A DNA stretch of 50,088 bases from NCBI GenBank assembly GCA_025360045.1, contig JANYCY010000001.1:1-50088 (forward strand), given 5' to 3'. The notes beneath the pieces are model-generated. The model was not told the origin of the DNA. It worked only from the letters and a program-made list of their open reading frames with translations, and did not search any database. Shown here in pieces: positions 15,981-24,321 of the stretch. A program made the translations under genes and the position numbers. Position 1 is the first letter of the stretch; each line of letters begins with the position of its first letter. The DNA is from Janthinobacterium sp. (GTDB lineage: Bacteria > Pseudomonadota > Gammaproteobacteria > Burkholderiales > Chitinibacteraceae).

Positions 15981-17357
15981 TTATTGTGTTACTTGATACT
16001 TAGGCGGTAAAAACAATGCGGCAATTTGTGGCGTGCGCTTTAGTTTAGACAATGGTGCATCTGGCATCTCGTCGTAGCTTTGCGCGCGGGCACGGCTGCT
16101 TGGTGGTGTGTTTACATTGCGAGTGAGTGCTGCTATCGCTGGCGCTGCTGCAACCCGTGCTGGAGCGCGCTCACGTCCACGGCTTGGTGCGGGTGCTACG
16201 TCTATTGGCGTAGTGCCAGGGGAGAAGCCAATCACCGGAATCAAAGGCAGATCACGTTTGAGCATTTTTTGAATGCCAAGGTAAGCTTTCTCTTCTTCTG
16301 GTGCCACCAAAGAAATGGCGATGCCTGTAGAGCCTGCACGGCCAGTGCGGCCAATGCGGTGCACATAGTCTTCTGGGTTAGTCGGCAGCTCAAAGTTAAT
16401 CACAAACGGCAGCTCGTTAATATCTAAGCCACGAGCCGCTACATCGGTGGCGACCAATACTTTAAGTGTGCCATCTTTAAATGCCGCCAGTGTTTCTAAA
16501 CGGGATTGCTGGGTGCGATCGCCATGAATGGCTTCGGCAGAAAAGCCTGCGCGTTTTAGCTCGCGGCCTAATTGCTCTGCGCCAATCTTGGTGCGGCAAA
16601 ATACGATCACTTGGCTCATATTATGCGTGCGGATCAGATGGGCAACGAGGGCTTTTTTGCGGCTGTTTTCTACCGGATGCAGCTCTTGCTTCACCGATTC
16701 ATTGGCTGAATTCTGGCGCGCTACTTCGATGACTTCTGGGTCGTGCATAAAGTCTTCGGCTAGCTTTTTGATTTCTGGCGCAAAGGTCGCAGAAAACAGC
16801 AGTGTTTGCTTGCGCGTGGTGCATAGCTCAAAAATCTTACGAATATCTAGAATAAAACCCATATCGAGCATGCGATCGGCTTCGTCCAGAATCAAGATTT
16901 CGACTTGGGATAAATTAACCGTCTTTTGTTGGATATGATCAAGCAAACGTCCAGGAGTAGCGACAAGGATTTCAACGCCTTCCCGCAGCTTAGGGATTTG
17001 CGCTTTGATATCCATACCACCAAACACTACATGGCTACGTAGCGGCATGTGCTTGCTGTAGGTGGTGACACTTTCAGAAACCTGATCGGCCAGCTCGCGT
17101 GTCGGTGTAAGAATTAATACACGGATAGGGTGGCGAGCAGGGGAGGCGCTGGTGTTCGCGTGTTTAGCGATTTTGGTGAGTATCGGTAAAGTAAACGCAG
17201 CTGTTTTACCGGTGCCTGTTTGTGCTGCACCGAGAACGTCGCGGCCTTGCAGAATGACAGGGATGGCCTGCGCTTGAATCAGCGTCGGATGTTCATAACC
17301 TTGCTCGGCGACTGCCTTGAGCACTTCCGGAGCCAGCCCGAGCGATGCGAATGTCAT
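15981..17357 (-). CDS. rhlE: ATP-dependent DEAD-box RNA helicase RhlE
   Basis: A 458-residue DEAD-box RNA helicase that unwinds structured RNA in ribosome assembly or RNA decay. The order of motifs is complete: the Q motif around PTLIQAQAIP, motif I AQTGTGKT, PTRELADQ, ATPGRLLD, DEAD in LILDEADRMLDMGF, SAT in LLFSATF, and the C-terminal ARGLDI and HRIGRTGRAG. A basic, low-complexity tail (about 375-440) follows, as in RhlE proteins. I chose the ATG at 17357, so the protein begins MTFASLGLAPEVL, the usual RhlE start. The upstream codons of the longer frame do not resemble the family. It is divergent from prmB. Confidence 0.92.
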   Translation of the reverse strand: MTFASLGLAPEVLKAVAEQGYEHPTLIQAQAIPVILQGRDVLGAAQTGTGKTAAFTLPILTKIAKHANTSASPARHPIRVLILTPTRELADQVSESVTTYSKHMPLRSHVVFGGMDIKAQIPKLREGVEILVATPGRLLDHIQQKTVNLSQVEILILDEADRMLDMGFILDIRKIFELCTTRKQTLLFSATFAPEIKKLAEDFMHDPEVIEVARQNSANESVKQELHPVENSRKKALVAHLIRTHNMSQVIVFCRTKIGAEQLGRELKRAGFSAEAIHGDRTQQSRLETLAAFKDGTLKVLVATDVAARGLDINELPFVINFELPTNPEDYVHRIGRTGRAGSTGIAISLVAPEEEKAYLGIQKMLKRDLPLIPVIGFSPGTTPIDVAPAPSRGRERAPARVAAAPAIAALTRNVNTPPSSRARAQSYDEMPDAPLSKLKRTPQIAALFLPPKYQVTQ

Positions 17358-17511
17358 GCGTGTTTCTTTCCGAAAAATAAGAACAACGTTCCAATTTACA
17401 CGAAGCACAGCCTGCTGCATACCCTAATGGACTAGTGGACTGTCGGGAGACAGGCTGCAAGCCCGACTATCGGTTAAACTAGCGGCATATAAAACTTGAT
17501 GAGAAACAGCC

Positions 17512-18420
17512 ATGTTTGATCACGCCTCGCAACATTTATCAACGCTTCGTGACTTACACCGCTTTGCGGTTAGCCGTTTTAATGCCGCCGAGCTTTTTTA
17601 TGGCCACGGCACCGATAACGCTTGGGACGAAGCGGCTTACCTTATTTTGGCGACGTTAAAATTACCATTGGATCGTTTAGAGCCAATGTATGACGCTAAA
17701 TTATTGCCAGAAGAATTAACGCAAGTCTTGGCGGTATTAAAAGAGCGCGTAGAAACCCGCAAACCAGCGGCTTATCTCACCAAAGAAGCGTGGTTGGGCG
17801 AATATAAATTTTTCGTTGATGAGCGCACCATCGTGCCGCGCTCGTTTATTGCCGAGATTATCCGTGAAGGTGGCTTAACACCGTGGATTGAATACCCGGA
17901 GCTGATTCACCGTGCGATGGACCTATGCACTGGATCGGGTTGCCTCGCGATTGTGATGGCCGATGCCTTCCCAGATGCGGCGATTGATGCGCTCGATTTA
18001 TCGCCTGATGCCTTGGATGTGGCGGAAATCAATGTGCTGGAATACAGCTTGGGCGAGCGCATTGATTTAATGGATTCAGATCTATTCAGCGCGGTTGAAG
18101 GCGAACTATACGATCTGATTATCTCTAATCCTCCCTATGTCGACGCGCATTCGGTAGAAGAGCTGCCGCCAGAATACTTGCATGAGCCAGAAATGGCCCT
18201 AGGCAGCGGCGAAGATGGATTAGATATTACCCGCCGTATTCTGGAAGAAGCCACTCGCTTCCTAAACCCGCTGGGCGTGTTGGTGGTAGAAATCGGCCAC
18301 AACCGCGACGAGCTGGAAGCCAGCTTCCCTGAGCTGCCGTTTGTTTGGCTAGATACCGAAAGTGGCGATGGCTTTGTATTCTTGCTGACGCGTGAAATGC
18401 TGGTTGAAGCAGGGATGTAA
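17512..18420 (+). CDS. prmB: 50S ribosomal protein L3 glutamine methyltransferase PrmB
   Basis: A 302-residue S-adenosylmethionine-dependent N5-glutamine methyltransferase of the HemK family, which methylates ribosomal protein L3. Motif I DLCTGSGCLAI starts at residue 137, and the catalytic NPPY is at 206-209. The helical N-terminal domain begins FDHASQHLSTLRDLHRFAVSRF, and the VPRSFIAEII motif typical of PrmB sits near residue 107. That stretch separates it from PrmC, which methylates release factors. It is divergent from rhlE, and its 3' end faces a repeat tract and a convergent membrane-protein gene. Confidence 0.93.
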   Translation: MFDHASQHLSTLRDLHRFAVSRFNAAELFYGHGTDNAWDEAAYLILATLKLPLDRLEPMYDAKLLPEELTQVLAVLKERVETRKPAAYLTKEAWLGEYKFFVDERTIVPRSFIAEIIREGGLTPWIEYPELIHRAMDLCTGSGCLAIVMADAFPDAAIDALDLSPDALDVAEINVLEYSLGERIDLMDSDLFSAVEGELYDLIISNPPYVDAHSVEELPPEYLHEPEMALGSGEDGLDITRRILEEATRFLNPLGVLVVEIGHNRDELEASFPELPFVWLDTESGDGFVFLLTREMLVEAGM

Positions 18421-18421
18421 A

Positions 18422-18541
18422 GTAGGGGAGTAGGGGAGTAGGGAGTGGGGAGTAGGCGTGCAAAATCTGGCGACTCCCGACTCCCGACTCCCGACTCCCG
18501 ACTCCCGACTCCCAACTCCCAACTCCCAACTCCCAACTCCC
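18422..18541. repeat. G-rich/C-rich heptamer tandem repeat with G-quadruplex potential
   Basis: On the plus strand a G-run block (four runs of three or four G with loops of 3-4 bases, 18425-18451) is followed by ten head-to-tail heptamers: six gactccc and four aactccc (18472-18541). The C-rich heptamers make regularly spaced GGG runs on the minus strand, and they are also complementary to the upstream G block, so quadruplexes on either strand or a long hairpin are possible. The tract lies exactly between convergent prmB and the 18545 gene and may serve as a terminator. It is not a CRISPR array. Confidence 0.85.
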
Positions 18542-18544
18542 AAC

Positions 18545-19051
18545 TCACTTTCTCTTCAAACAACGTAATAAAGCAACCGCCCCAGCAATCATCGCCATCG
18601 GGTCGAGCATGGCATCCCAAAGATTGGCGCTTTCTAATACGCCAAGCGGAAACAGTGCCAAGGCCAGTAGCCAAGCGAGTGCCAGCGCTTTGTGGCCCTG
18701 CTGCCAAGCGAGGGCTAGCGAGATGGCGCACCAGATGAGCAACGCTTGTGGCGCATAGCCCAGTGCATAGACATCAAAGGCCCAAAAACCCAAGGCCGAT
18801 GAATACAGGGCTAGGCCGCTAATCAGTAGCCAGCCAGCTAAGGCTGGGCGTAGTTTTTGTTTAAAGAGTAAGCCGCAGGCTAAACCCGCTGTTGCCATAC
18901 TAGGGAAACTCAGTAGGCCCAATAGCCATGGCGAGCCAAGGATGATGAGCGCGCCGATGGTGACTAAAATGTGATTTTTTTTCCAGCCAGAGCAGGCCAG
19001 CGCCGCACCGGTAGTGCCCCAGAGCAGTAATCCTGTAAGTGATGCAATCAT
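18545..19051 (-). CDS. Multi-pass membrane protein of unknown function
   Basis: A 168-residue very hydrophobic protein with about six predicted membrane segments and a short basic end (LLRCLKRK). I do not recognise a family. The start at 19051 is chosen because its ATG overlaps the TGA of the preceding sialidase-like gene (ATGA), a standard sign of translational coupling. The longer frame would add seven residues. Its job is probably tied to the sialidase-like protein, perhaps in an export or envelope role, but there is no direct evidence. Confidence 0.7.
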   Translation of the reverse strand: MIASLTGLLLWGTTGAALACSGWKKNHILVTIGALIILGSPWLLGLLSFPSMATAGLACGLLFKQKLRPALAGWLLISGLALYSSALGFWAFDVYALGYAPQALLIWCAISLALAWQQGHKALALAWLLALALFPLGVLESANLWDAMLDPMAMIAGAVALLRCLKRK

Positions 19052-20163
19052 GGTTTTTCTCCATCTAGCCAAGCGCGGTTAAAGCGTACATGGCGGATTT
19101 CAGAGCGCTCCCATGTGTAGACCAGATCCATGATTTCGTCGTTTACCAGCAGGGTGGGGTAGGAGAATTCCATGCCTCGGGTGTCTTCAATCACTTTTAC
19201 TTTTTTCCAATTTTTACCATCAATGGATATGCTGAGCGCTAACTCACTGCGGCCATCGCTGCGTGGGTTATGCGCCATGATCAGCCTGCCGTCCGGCATG
19301 CGTTCTACGGCAATGGCCGAATCAGGGTTTTTTACTTTCAGATTTTGAATCGGCGACCAGCTGGCCCCGCCATCGTGAGTTTGCTGCAGTAAAAGCTGGC
19401 GGGATGGCCCGCTGTTTCTGAGCAGGGCAAAGGCATCGGTGGCGCTGTAGGCAATCACACCTGGCTGCAGGTTTTCACCTTCGGCATTCATACGGATTTT
19501 GCGGACCAGCTTGCCGTCTTTATCAAACTGCAGCAGCTCGCCAAATTTACGCGCTAGCTCGTGATAGGCGGGCAGTAAGAATCCGCCATCTTCCAATTGA
19601 ACAGCATGAGTGCGAATTAAGGTCGATAAATTAAAGAAGGGGCTGGTGATGATTTTGCTGGCTGGCCCCCAGCTGTGGCCGTTGTCGGCCGAGGTCATGC
19701 GATTGAGCGTGCTGGTGGCCCAGCCCCCCATCGATACCGAAACATAAAATAATTGCAGGCGGCCTTGGCTATCGAGCACCGGCACGGGGTTGCCTACTTT
19801 TTTAATATAGCGCAGCTGATCTTTAGAGCTTTGCGCAGGCGTGGCCACGATCCAGGGCTTAATCCACTGGCCATGTTGATAGACGGACGCCCAGACGCTG
19901 ACGTCTGTAGCCCCCTCACGGCTGCCGCCAAACCAAAAAGCAATCCGCTCTCCGTTGGGCAACGCAATGATGCTGGCGCTGTGCGCAGCAGGCACGGGCG
20001 CACGTAAGCGTTGCACCTCCATTTGCGGCGTGCTGGCGGTGAGGTGTGGCTGCTTTGCAAGCGCAAAACGCATGTCTGCAGGACTTTTTTGGTAGTTGAT
20101 AGCCAGTAAGCATGCTGCAACTAAGCCAAACAGCAGGGAGGGGCCTTTTAGCGTCATTGTCAT
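19048..20163 (-). CDS. Sialidase-like BNR-repeat protein
   Basis: A 371-residue protein of the sialidase/neuraminidase six-bladed propeller superfamily. Residues 1-25 form a signal peptide or membrane anchor. Two Asp-box (BNR) motifs are visible: SADNGHSW at 158-165 and THDGGASW at 262-269. The FWFGGSREGATDVSVW stretch near residue 77 and the PHNPRSDGRSELALS-like segment near 310 are typical of bacterial BNR_2 proteins annotated as exo-alpha-sialidase. A true sialidase would need an arginine triad, which I cannot confirm by eye, so activity on sialic acid is unproven. It is coupled by ATGA to a downstream membrane protein. Confidence 0.75.
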   Translation of the reverse strand: MTMTLKGPSLLFGLVAACLLAINYQKSPADMRFALAKQPHLTASTPQMEVQRLRAPVPAAHSASIIALPNGERIAFWFGGSREGATDVSVWASVYQHGQWIKPWIVATPAQSSKDQLRYIKKVGNPVPVLDSQGRLQLFYVSVSMGGWATSTLNRMTSADNGHSWGPASKIITSPFFNLSTLIRTHAVQLEDGGFLLPAYHELARKFGELLQFDKDGKLVRKIRMNAEGENLQPGVIAYSATDAFALLRNSGPSRQLLLQQTHDGGASWSPIQNLKVKNPDSAIAVERMPDGRLIMAHNPRSDGRSELALSISIDGKNWKKVKVIEDTRGMEFSYPTLLVNDEIMDLVYTWERSEIRHVRFNRAWLDGEKP

Positions 20164-20294
20164 CTGATCGATTCAGTAAGGTCAGCGAGTTTACCTGATA
20201 TTGCCAGGGAGAAAATCTTTGGGGGCGGTTGTCGCTTGATTTGCATAAAACCATGCCCATCTCTTTTAGATATGCCTCTTGCTGGATCTACCCT

Positions 20295-21101
20295 ATGTTT
20301 AATTTTTTGCGCCAGCGCAGCCGGCGGCGTTATCTGGCCAGCCAGCCTGTACAAGATCATTTGTGGCAAAAGATGCTGCTCCTGCCTTTATTGCGTGGCT
20401 TAAATGAGGCTGATCTGGCCCTACTCAAAGACCACGCCGCATGGTTTTTGCATACAAAAACCATTACGCCGGTGCATGGTTTGGAGATCGACGATGAGCT
20501 GCGCTTGCTGATCGCCGTGCAAGCCACGCTGCCGATTCTTAATTTGGGTTTTGATGCTTATGACGATTGGCAGGAGGTAGTGCTGTATCCGGGGCGCTTT
20601 ATTAGCCGTGATCTCTACACCGATTCAATTGGCCTTGTGCATCAAGAAATAAAAGTTTTATCTGGGCAGGCACGGCATCAAGGCGCGGTATTGCTATCGA
20701 TGATGGATGTGATTGAGGCGCCTTATCACCCCAGCAGCAATGTGGTGATACATGAGATGGCACATAAGCTGGATATGCGCTCCGGCAGCGCCAATGGCTG
20801 CCCGCCGCTGCATCAGGGCATGAGCTATGCACGCTGGAAAAAAGTGTTTTCTAAGGCGTTTCAGGCCATCAGCCAGCAGGCAGCGATGGGTGAAACTGGC
20901 ACAATTGATCTCTATGCGGCAGAAAATCCGGCAGAATGTCTGGCTGTGTGCAGCGAAACGTTCTTTGCTGCCCCCCATTTATTGCTTGAGAGTTATCCCG
21001 ACGTGTATCAACAACTGAGTTTATTTTATCGCCAAGACCCCGCTGCGCGCTGGCCGCAGTATCAGTACAGACCGGTGTTTATGATGGGGGGCTGGGTATG
21101 A
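20295..21101 (+). CDS. mtfA: Zinc-dependent peptidase MtfA (Mlc titration factor)
   Basis: A 268-residue cytoplasmic zinc peptidase of the MtfA family, known in enterobacteria to bind the glucose repressor Mlc. The zinc motif HEMAHKLD starts at residue 153 (H153, E154, H157), and a downstream glutamate in ENPAECLAVCSETFF is the probable third ligand. I chose the ATG at 20295 (MFNFLRQRSRRRYL) because MtfA proteins begin this way; the 22 upstream codons look non-native. The stop overlaps the rsmJ start (ATGA), so the two form an operon. Mlc is not in the window, so the regulatory partner here is unknown. Confidence 0.88.
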   Translation: MFNFLRQRSRRRYLASQPVQDHLWQKMLLLPLLRGLNEADLALLKDHAAWFLHTKTITPVHGLEIDDELRLLIAVQATLPILNLGFDAYDDWQEVVLYPGRFISRDLYTDSIGLVHQEIKVLSGQARHQGAVLLSMMDVIEAPYHPSSNVVIHEMAHKLDMRSGSANGCPPLHQGMSYARWKKVFSKAFQAISQQAAMGETGTIDLYAAENPAECLAVCSETFFAAPHLLLESYPDVYQQLSLFYRQDPAARWPQYQYRPVFMMGGWV

Positions 21102-21889
21102 TCGGCCTGTTGCAGGCAGGGGCAAGCCCTGAACTATATGCAGAAATCGCCGCTTTGGGCTTGCCGCTTTGGAGTGAGTTGCCTGAGGGCGCTGGCCATT
21201 ACCTTTGCTGGCAAAATGAGCGTCTAGAGCTAGTTACTCTTGGCGAAAAAGGTACGGTAGCGGTCGATTTTGTCGGTGGGGCCGCCGCGCACCGTCGGCA
21301 ATTTGGTGGAGGCCGTGGCCAGCCGGTGGCCAAAGCAGTGGGGATTAAAGGCGAATATGTGCCCAGAGTGCTGGATGCCACGGCTGGCCTTGGCCGGGAC
21401 GCTTTTGTGTTGGCGTCATTGGGGTGTGACGTAACGCTGATCGAACGCTCACCCGTAGCTGTGGCCCTGCTATTAGATGGTTTACGCCGCGCACAGGCCG
21501 ATGCTGCCATTGGCAAGATCGTGGGCAGAATGCGCTTGGTGTTTGGTGATGGGCATCAGGAGCTGGCTAAATTGCTGGCAGGGCAGGCGTTTAACTACTT
21601 ATTTAACCCTCCGCTGGCCGCGCCCGAATTTGATGTAGTGTTTTTAGACCCGATGTTTCCAGACCCCACAAAACGCGCCAAATCTAAAAAAGAAATGGCC
21701 GCATTTCAAACCGTGATTGGCGATGATCCGGATGCTAACGAGCTGCTGCAGCCCGCAAGACACATTGCCAAAAAACGCGTGATTGTTAAGCGCCCGCGCA
21801 TTGCTCCGCTGATGGCCGGAGCCAAGCCTGATTTTGTATTTGGCGGAGAAAGTACACGTTTTGATGGCTATTTACCATTGAATCGCTAG
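21098..21889 (+). CDS. rsmJ: 16S rRNA (guanine(1516)-N(2))-methyltransferase RsmJ
   Basis: A 263-residue S-adenosylmethionine-dependent methyltransferase that modifies G1516 of 16S rRNA. Key stretches are VDFVGGAAAHRRQFGGGRGQ near residue 46, motif I RVLDATAGLGRDAF near 88, and the active-site-like VFLDPMFPDPTKRAKSKKEM near 180. The size and ending (RFDGYLPLNR) match the family. It overlaps mtfA by 4 bp at the start. At the 3' end it converges with the PaaI-type thioesterase gene, the two stop codons sharing the palindrome ctag. Confidence 0.93.
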   Translation: MIGLLQAGASPELYAEIAALGLPLWSELPEGAGHYLCWQNERLELVTLGEKGTVAVDFVGGAAAHRRQFGGGRGQPVAKAVGIKGEYVPRVLDATAGLGRDAFVLASLGCDVTLIERSPVAVALLLDGLRRAQADAAIGKIVGRMRLVFGDGHQELAKLLAGQAFNYLFNPPLAAPEFDVVFLDPMFPDPTKRAKSKKEMAAFQTVIGDDPDANELLQPARHIAKKRVIVKRPRIAPLMAGAKPDFVFGGESTRFDGYLPLNR

Positions 21890-22317
21890 TGTCGAATCAC
21901 GCAGGTGGCTGTGGCATGGGCCAGTAGGGTGCCATCGGCTAATTTGATTGATCCTTCTGAAACACCGATGCTCTTGGAAATATGCAAAATCTTACCCTCA
22001 GCCAGTAGCTCGGTGTTTTTAGGAATGGCTTTGACCATTTTTACATTTAAATCGACTGTGGCGTAGCTGGCCCCTGCTTCCAGCATGCTGTGTACAGCGC
22101 AGGCGGTGACTGAATCTAGCACCGTGGCGGCAAAACCGCCGTGTACGCCGCCCATAGGATTCAAATGTCGCTCATCGGCTTGTGCGGTAAAGCGTACCGA
22201 GCCTTCGCTGATATGCACCATGCTCATGGGTATCGTCTGAGTAATGGAGGGCGCAGGGAGTTTGCCATCGGCCATGGCCTGTAATAATTGTAGGCCGGTG
22301 AATTCGCTTGGGTTCAT
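21886..22317 (-). CDS. PaaI-family hot-dog thioesterase
   Basis: A 143-residue acyl-CoA thioesterase of the PaaI/YdiI type. The diagnostic HLNPMGGVHGGFAATVLDS region (residues about 54-72) holds the HGG motif and the conserved acidic residue of the hot-dog active site. A typical ATVDLNVKMVKAIPKNTELLAEG strand pair follows. Substrate is probably an aromatic or medium-chain acyl-CoA but cannot be read from the sequence. It is transcribed away from the tRNA-Asn cluster, from which a strong terminator separates it. Confidence 0.88.
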   Translation of the reverse strand: MNPSEFTGLQLLQAMADGKLPAPSITQTIPMSMVHISEGSVRFTAQADERHLNPMGGVHGGFAATVLDSVTACAVHSMLEAGASYATVDLNVKMVKAIPKNTELLAEGKILHISKSIGVSEGSIKLADGTLLAHATATCVIRH

Positions 22318-22377
22318 GAGCGTGATATTTGCTGATAAGGAAAGCTTAAAGTATCACGGCTGGCGAAACATAGATGT

Positions 22378-22408
22378 AAAAAAACCACAGCCTAGGCTGT
22401 GGTTTTTT
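22378..22408 (-). terminator. Rho-independent terminator of the tRNA-Asn cluster
   Basis: The palindrome ccacagcctaggctgtgg (22385-22402) is flanked by seven A and six T, giving a stem with a U-tract in either direction. It lies 4 bp past the 3' end of the last tRNA-Asn gene on the minus strand, so it should end that transcript before the thioesterase gene. It would also work on the plus strand. Confidence 0.85.
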
Positions 22409-22411
22409 AAC

Positions 22412-22487
22412 TGGCTCCCCGACCTGGACTCGAACCAGGGACCTGCGGATTAACAGTCCGTCGCTCTACCAACTGAGCTATCAGGGA
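22412..22487 (-). tRNA. tRNA-Asn (GTT), copy 3 of the cluster
   Basis: A 76-nt cloverleaf on the minus strand with encoded CCA. The anticodon loop ctgttaa has anticodon GTT, the acceptor stem pairs tccctga with tcgggga (with wobble), and the T-arm ggttcgagtcc is canonical. It is identical to the copies at 22571 and 22710 and is the promoter-distal copy, next to the terminator. Confidence 0.97.
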
Positions 22488-22570
22488 ATAAAACTTGGTG
22501 TTTTATTGCTGGGGCAGTATTGCATTCCCCAGAAAAAAGAAGCTGCTTTTCAGCCGCACCTTTAAATATT

Positions 22571-22646
22571 TGGCTCCCCGACCTGGACTCGAACCAGGGA
22601 CCTGCGGATTAACAGTCCGTCGCTCTACCAACTGAGCTATCAGGGA
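22571..22646 (-). tRNA. tRNA-Asn (GTT), copy 2 of the cluster
   Basis: Identical in all 76 positions to the flanking copies: anticodon GTT, encoded CCA, canonical D-loop (agttggta) and T-arm. The 83-bp spacer to the downstream copy is unlike the 63-bp spacer upstream, so the copies arose by duplication of the gene itself or were homogenised by gene conversion. Confidence 0.97.
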
Positions 22647-22709
22647 ATAAACAACTTAATATACAACAACAAGCACTTTCTCATCTGAGGCTAGTATCGT
22701 AAGATTACT

Positions 22710-22785
22710 TGGCTCCCCGACCTGGACTCGAACCAGGGACCTGCGGATTAACAGTCCGTCGCTCTACCAACTGAGCTATCAGGGA
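22710..22785 (-). tRNA. tRNA-Asn (GTT), copy 1 (promoter-proximal)
   Basis: First gene of the three-copy cluster on the minus strand, 76 nt with encoded CCA and anticodon GTT. It begins about 17 bp after the -10 hexamer of a strong sigma-70 promoter (22802-22830). Confidence 0.97.
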
Positions 22786-22801
22786 ATCGATGAAGGCCCG
22801 T

Positions 22802-22830
22802 ATGTTAGAATCCGAACTCCTTTCTGTCAA
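22802..22830 (-). promoter_or_regulatory. Sigma-70 promoter of the tRNA-Asn operon
   Basis: Read on the minus strand, a perfect -35 TTGACA (22830-22825) and a -10 TAACAT (22807-22802) are separated by 17 bp, the optimal spacing. A GC-rich stretch (gggcc) follows the -10, as in stringently controlled stable-RNA promoters. It lies just upstream of the first tRNA-Asn gene. Confidence 0.85.
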
Positions 22831-22857
22831 CATAAAGTATGAATCATTCGAGACGTT

Positions 22858-24117
22858 ATGATGAAAAAAACAAGAACACTGTTGTTTTGTTTGCTTTTAT
22901 TCTTTGTGTTAATTGCTTGTCTACCCTTGCTGTTGCCGCTAAATAGCTACCAACCGCAGTTAGAAAAACGGCTTTCTGCACTGTTACAGGCGCAAGTTCA
23001 GCTAGAAAACATCCAATTTAGCTATCAACCTTTACCTGTTTTTACTCTGAATGGCGTAAAAATGGACGAAGGTGCGGGAAAAATAGAACAAATTCGCATC
23101 CCTTTAAACTTTTTTAATTTATTTAACTACGGTAAAAGCTTAAAAAATGTGGAAGTTGTGGGTGTGCGCTTAAGCCCTGCGTTTGCATTTGCTTTACCAA
23201 AACGCTTTGCCGCTCTTGAGCAAGATCGGATTACTTTGGGGGATGTTTTGCTGACCAAAGCCTCTATCGTTTTGGAGCAAGGCGAATTGGGGCCGATTGA
23301 TGGGGTGATGCGCTTTGCAAAAAATGGTGCAATGGATGATTTGCAACTAGCCGATAAGCAGGGGCATCTTGAAGTTCATATCAAACCCAAAGGCAATAAT
23401 ATTGGCTTAACCATGCAAGCCACGAGCTGGGAGCTACCGCTTGGCTATCCAATCGTCTTTGAAAAGCTCTATATGAGTGGTGAAGGTTCGCTCGCCGGAT
23501 TGCTGATTGATGATATTCGCGGTGAATCATACGGTGGCGTATTAAGCGGCAAGGCGCAGCTGACTTGGCAAAATGAATGGAACTTACTGGGGCAGCTGGT
23601 ACTTAAAGGCGTGCATACCGAGCCGCTGAGTAAGATTTTTAGCCCAGCCACCTTTGTGGTCGGCCGTATGGATGCAGAGGCAAACTTTATGTATCGCGCC
23701 GCAGATTATTTAAAATTGTTTGCTTACCCTAGCGTGGATGCCCGCTTTTTATTGCGTGATGGTGCTGTGCGCAATATGGACTTGGTGGCCCAGCTACGTG
23801 CTGGTGAAACGCCAGCAGGGCGGGGCGGTCAAACACGCTTTGATACTTTAAAGGGCAAAATGGTGATTCGTGATCGCGCTGTGCAGCTGCAAAGTATGGT
23901 GCTAGAGGCAGGTAAATTTAATGCACAGGGTGCGGTGCAAATTGTCGAAGGCCGTCTTAATGGCTCGGTTTCTGGGCGCTTACAAGCAGGCGTTTTAGCC
24001 ATTGCGAATCAAATTCGTCTCTCAGGTGAGCTTAGCAAGCCTGCATTAAATTCGGGTAATGCGGCAAGAACAGGTGAGCAGCCGCCTGGACTATCGGTGA
24101 CTGAGTTGCTTCAGTAA
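22858..24117 (+). CDS. AsmA-family inner membrane/periplasmic protein
   Basis: A 419-residue protein of the AsmA-like family (bridge-like lipid-transfer proteins with a single N-terminal membrane anchor). Residues 1-27 are one hydrophobic segment. The next stretch, YQPQLEKRLSALLQAQVQLENI, resembles the AsmA N-terminal repeat (pairs of strands with 'PEIEKALS'-type helix). The remainder is beta-rich, including GSLAGLLIDDIRG and LKGKMVIRDRAVQLQSMVLEAG, as in AsmA C-terminal domains. Start ATG at 22858 is followed at once by a second ATG at 22861; either could be used. It is divergent from the tRNA cluster. Specific role in envelope lipid transport is inferred. Confidence 0.72.
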   Translation: MMKKTRTLLFCLLLFFVLIACLPLLLPLNSYQPQLEKRLSALLQAQVQLENIQFSYQPLPVFTLNGVKMDEGAGKIEQIRIPLNFFNLFNYGKSLKNVEVVGVRLSPAFAFALPKRFAALEQDRITLGDVLLTKASIVLEQGELGPIDGVMRFAKNGAMDDLQLADKQGHLEVHIKPKGNNIGLTMQATSWELPLGYPIVFEKLYMSGEGSLAGLLIDDIRGESYGGVLSGKAQLTWQNEWNLLGQLVLKGVHTEPLSKIFSPATFVVGRMDAEANFMYRAADYLKLFAYPSVDARFLLRDGAVRNMDLVAQLRAGETPAGRGGQTRFDTLKGKMVIRDRAVQLQSMVLEAGKFNAQGAVQIVEGRLNGSVSGRLQAGVLAIANQIRLSGELSKPALNSGNAARTGEQPPGLSVTELLQ

Positions 24118-24161
24118 GTGGGCCGAGGATAAATGCGCCTAAGTTTTAAGCGGATAAGTCC

Positions 24162-24197
24162 GCCCCACAGGAAATAGCAATGATGGATGTGTGGGGC
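24162..24197. terminator. Hairpin downstream of the AsmA-like gene (possible terminator)
   Basis: The arms gccccaca (24162-24169) and tgtggggc (24190-24197) are exact complements around a 20-nt loop, 45 bp after the stop codon. There is no T-tract after it, so termination here would be weak or factor-dependent. Confidence 0.3.
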
Positions 24198-24321
24198 TTA
24201 GCTTACTATTGCCTGTTTATATCCTGCATTAAAATTTACACAGCGAATACTTCGTTGATTCGCTTGCTCAGCATGAAAATCTTTATAATGGCGTTTTTAC
24301 TAGCAAACAGCAGGGCAGATC

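Noticed and set aside
18472-18541. Regular short repeats that could suggest a CRISPR array
   Set aside because: The units are 7 bp, directly adjacent and without spacers; this is a tandem microsatellite-type repeat.
22244-22453. Open frame ending in a LPDLDSNQGPAD-like peptide
   Set aside because: The end of the frame is read through the antisense strand of a tRNA-Asn gene; this is a well-known spurious translation.
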